Origin: an uncultured Caryophanales bacterium | Lineage (GTDB): Bacteria > Bacillota_I > Bacilli_A > RFN20 > CAG-826 | DNA length: 5,204 bases | Reading direction: 5' to 3' | Assembly: GCA_946403545.1 (NCBI GenBank) | Contig: CAMJAG010000062.1 | Location: 1-5,204, forward strand | Shown here: piece after piece, positions 5,193-5,204 of the stretch | Numbering within the stretch: the first letter of the stretch is position 1 | How the letters are laid out: each line of letters opens with the position of its first letter | The notes under the pieces: generated by a model | What the model was told of the DNA's origin: nothing | Seen by the model: only the letters and a program-made list of their open reading frames with translations | Databases searched by the model: none | Translations under genes and position numbers: made by a program

Positions 5193-5204
5193 ATGTCAAT
5201 GCGT
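5193..5204 (+). CDS. Start of a downstream gene (first four codons, M-S-M-R)
   Basis: ATG-TCA-ATG-CGT runs off the window 7 nt after the ylbF-like stop. AAAGGA (5175-5180), inside the end of that gene, is a ribosome site for either Met, spaced 12 nt from ATG 5193 or 18 nt from ATG 5199, both long. RsmD (16S rRNA G966 methyltransferase) often begins M-R-[IV]-[IV] and lies near ylbF in Bacillus, so it is a candidate, but four codons cannot identify a gene. Confidence 0.35.

Noticed and set aside
1..5204. Mycoplasma-type code (TGA as tryptophan)
   Set aside because: All complete frames read through without internal TGA, and the tryptophans found are TGG. TGA is also not seen as a stop, so evidence is limited, but nothing calls for recoding.
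1..5204. A defence island, toxin-antitoxin pair, phage or transposon
   Set aside because: Every gene except the membrane protein and the four-codon fragment belongs to a core cellular family. There are no terminal repeats, direct-repeat arrays, integrase or transposase.

Overview
This window comes from an AT-rich, low-GC Gram-positive bacterium (Bacillota, or the Bacilli/Mollicutes border). The support is the gene set: RNase J1 with an intact active site, a type 2 peptide deformylase, a YlbF-family protein, a Bacillus-type NAD kinase and a YjbK-like CYTH protein. Two genes also carry AAGGAGG ribosome binding sites. Both tryptophan codons I can find are TGG, and every visible stop is TAA or TAG. 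The window therefore gives no sign of the mycoplasma code, but it does not formally exclude it. I see no mobile element, CRISPR array, tRNA or rRNA. The content is mostly housekeeping.

Layout from left to right. Positions 1-413 (minus) hold the start of a CYTH-domain triphosphate-binding protein, cut by the window edge. It diverges across 41 bp from an NAD kinase at 455-1240 (plus). The NAD kinase converges on maf (1246-1800, minus), and the two share a terminator hairpin lying inside the last codons of maf. Maf follows rnjA (1802-3472, minus) with one base between them, so the two form an operon. Upstream, def (3598-4143, minus) is a separate unit that ends in its own terminator just before the rnjA promoter. 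A 118-bp divergent region separates def from a membrane protein of unknown function (4262-4774, plus), which ends in a strong terminator. A ylbF-like gene (4827-5186, plus) follows, and then the first four codons of another plus-strand gene.

Functional themes. RNase J (5' exonuclease and endonuclease) and the YlbF-like protein (in Bacillus a partner of RNase Y) both act in RNA turnover. Maf removes non-canonical or excess nucleoside triphosphates and is translated directly behind RNase J. NAD kinase makes NADP, and deformylase matures nascent proteins. The CYTH/NAD kinase and def/rnjA pairings recall the Bacillus subtilis neighbourhoods, rearranged.

The most interesting signal is in the promoters and starts. 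The NAD kinase, def and ylbF-like genes lack a recognisable Shine-Dalgarno sequence and have a -10-like element a few bases upstream of the ATG, which suggests leaderless mRNAs. By contrast, rnjA and the membrane-protein gene have textbook leaders. I did not find an undescribed multi-gene system here.
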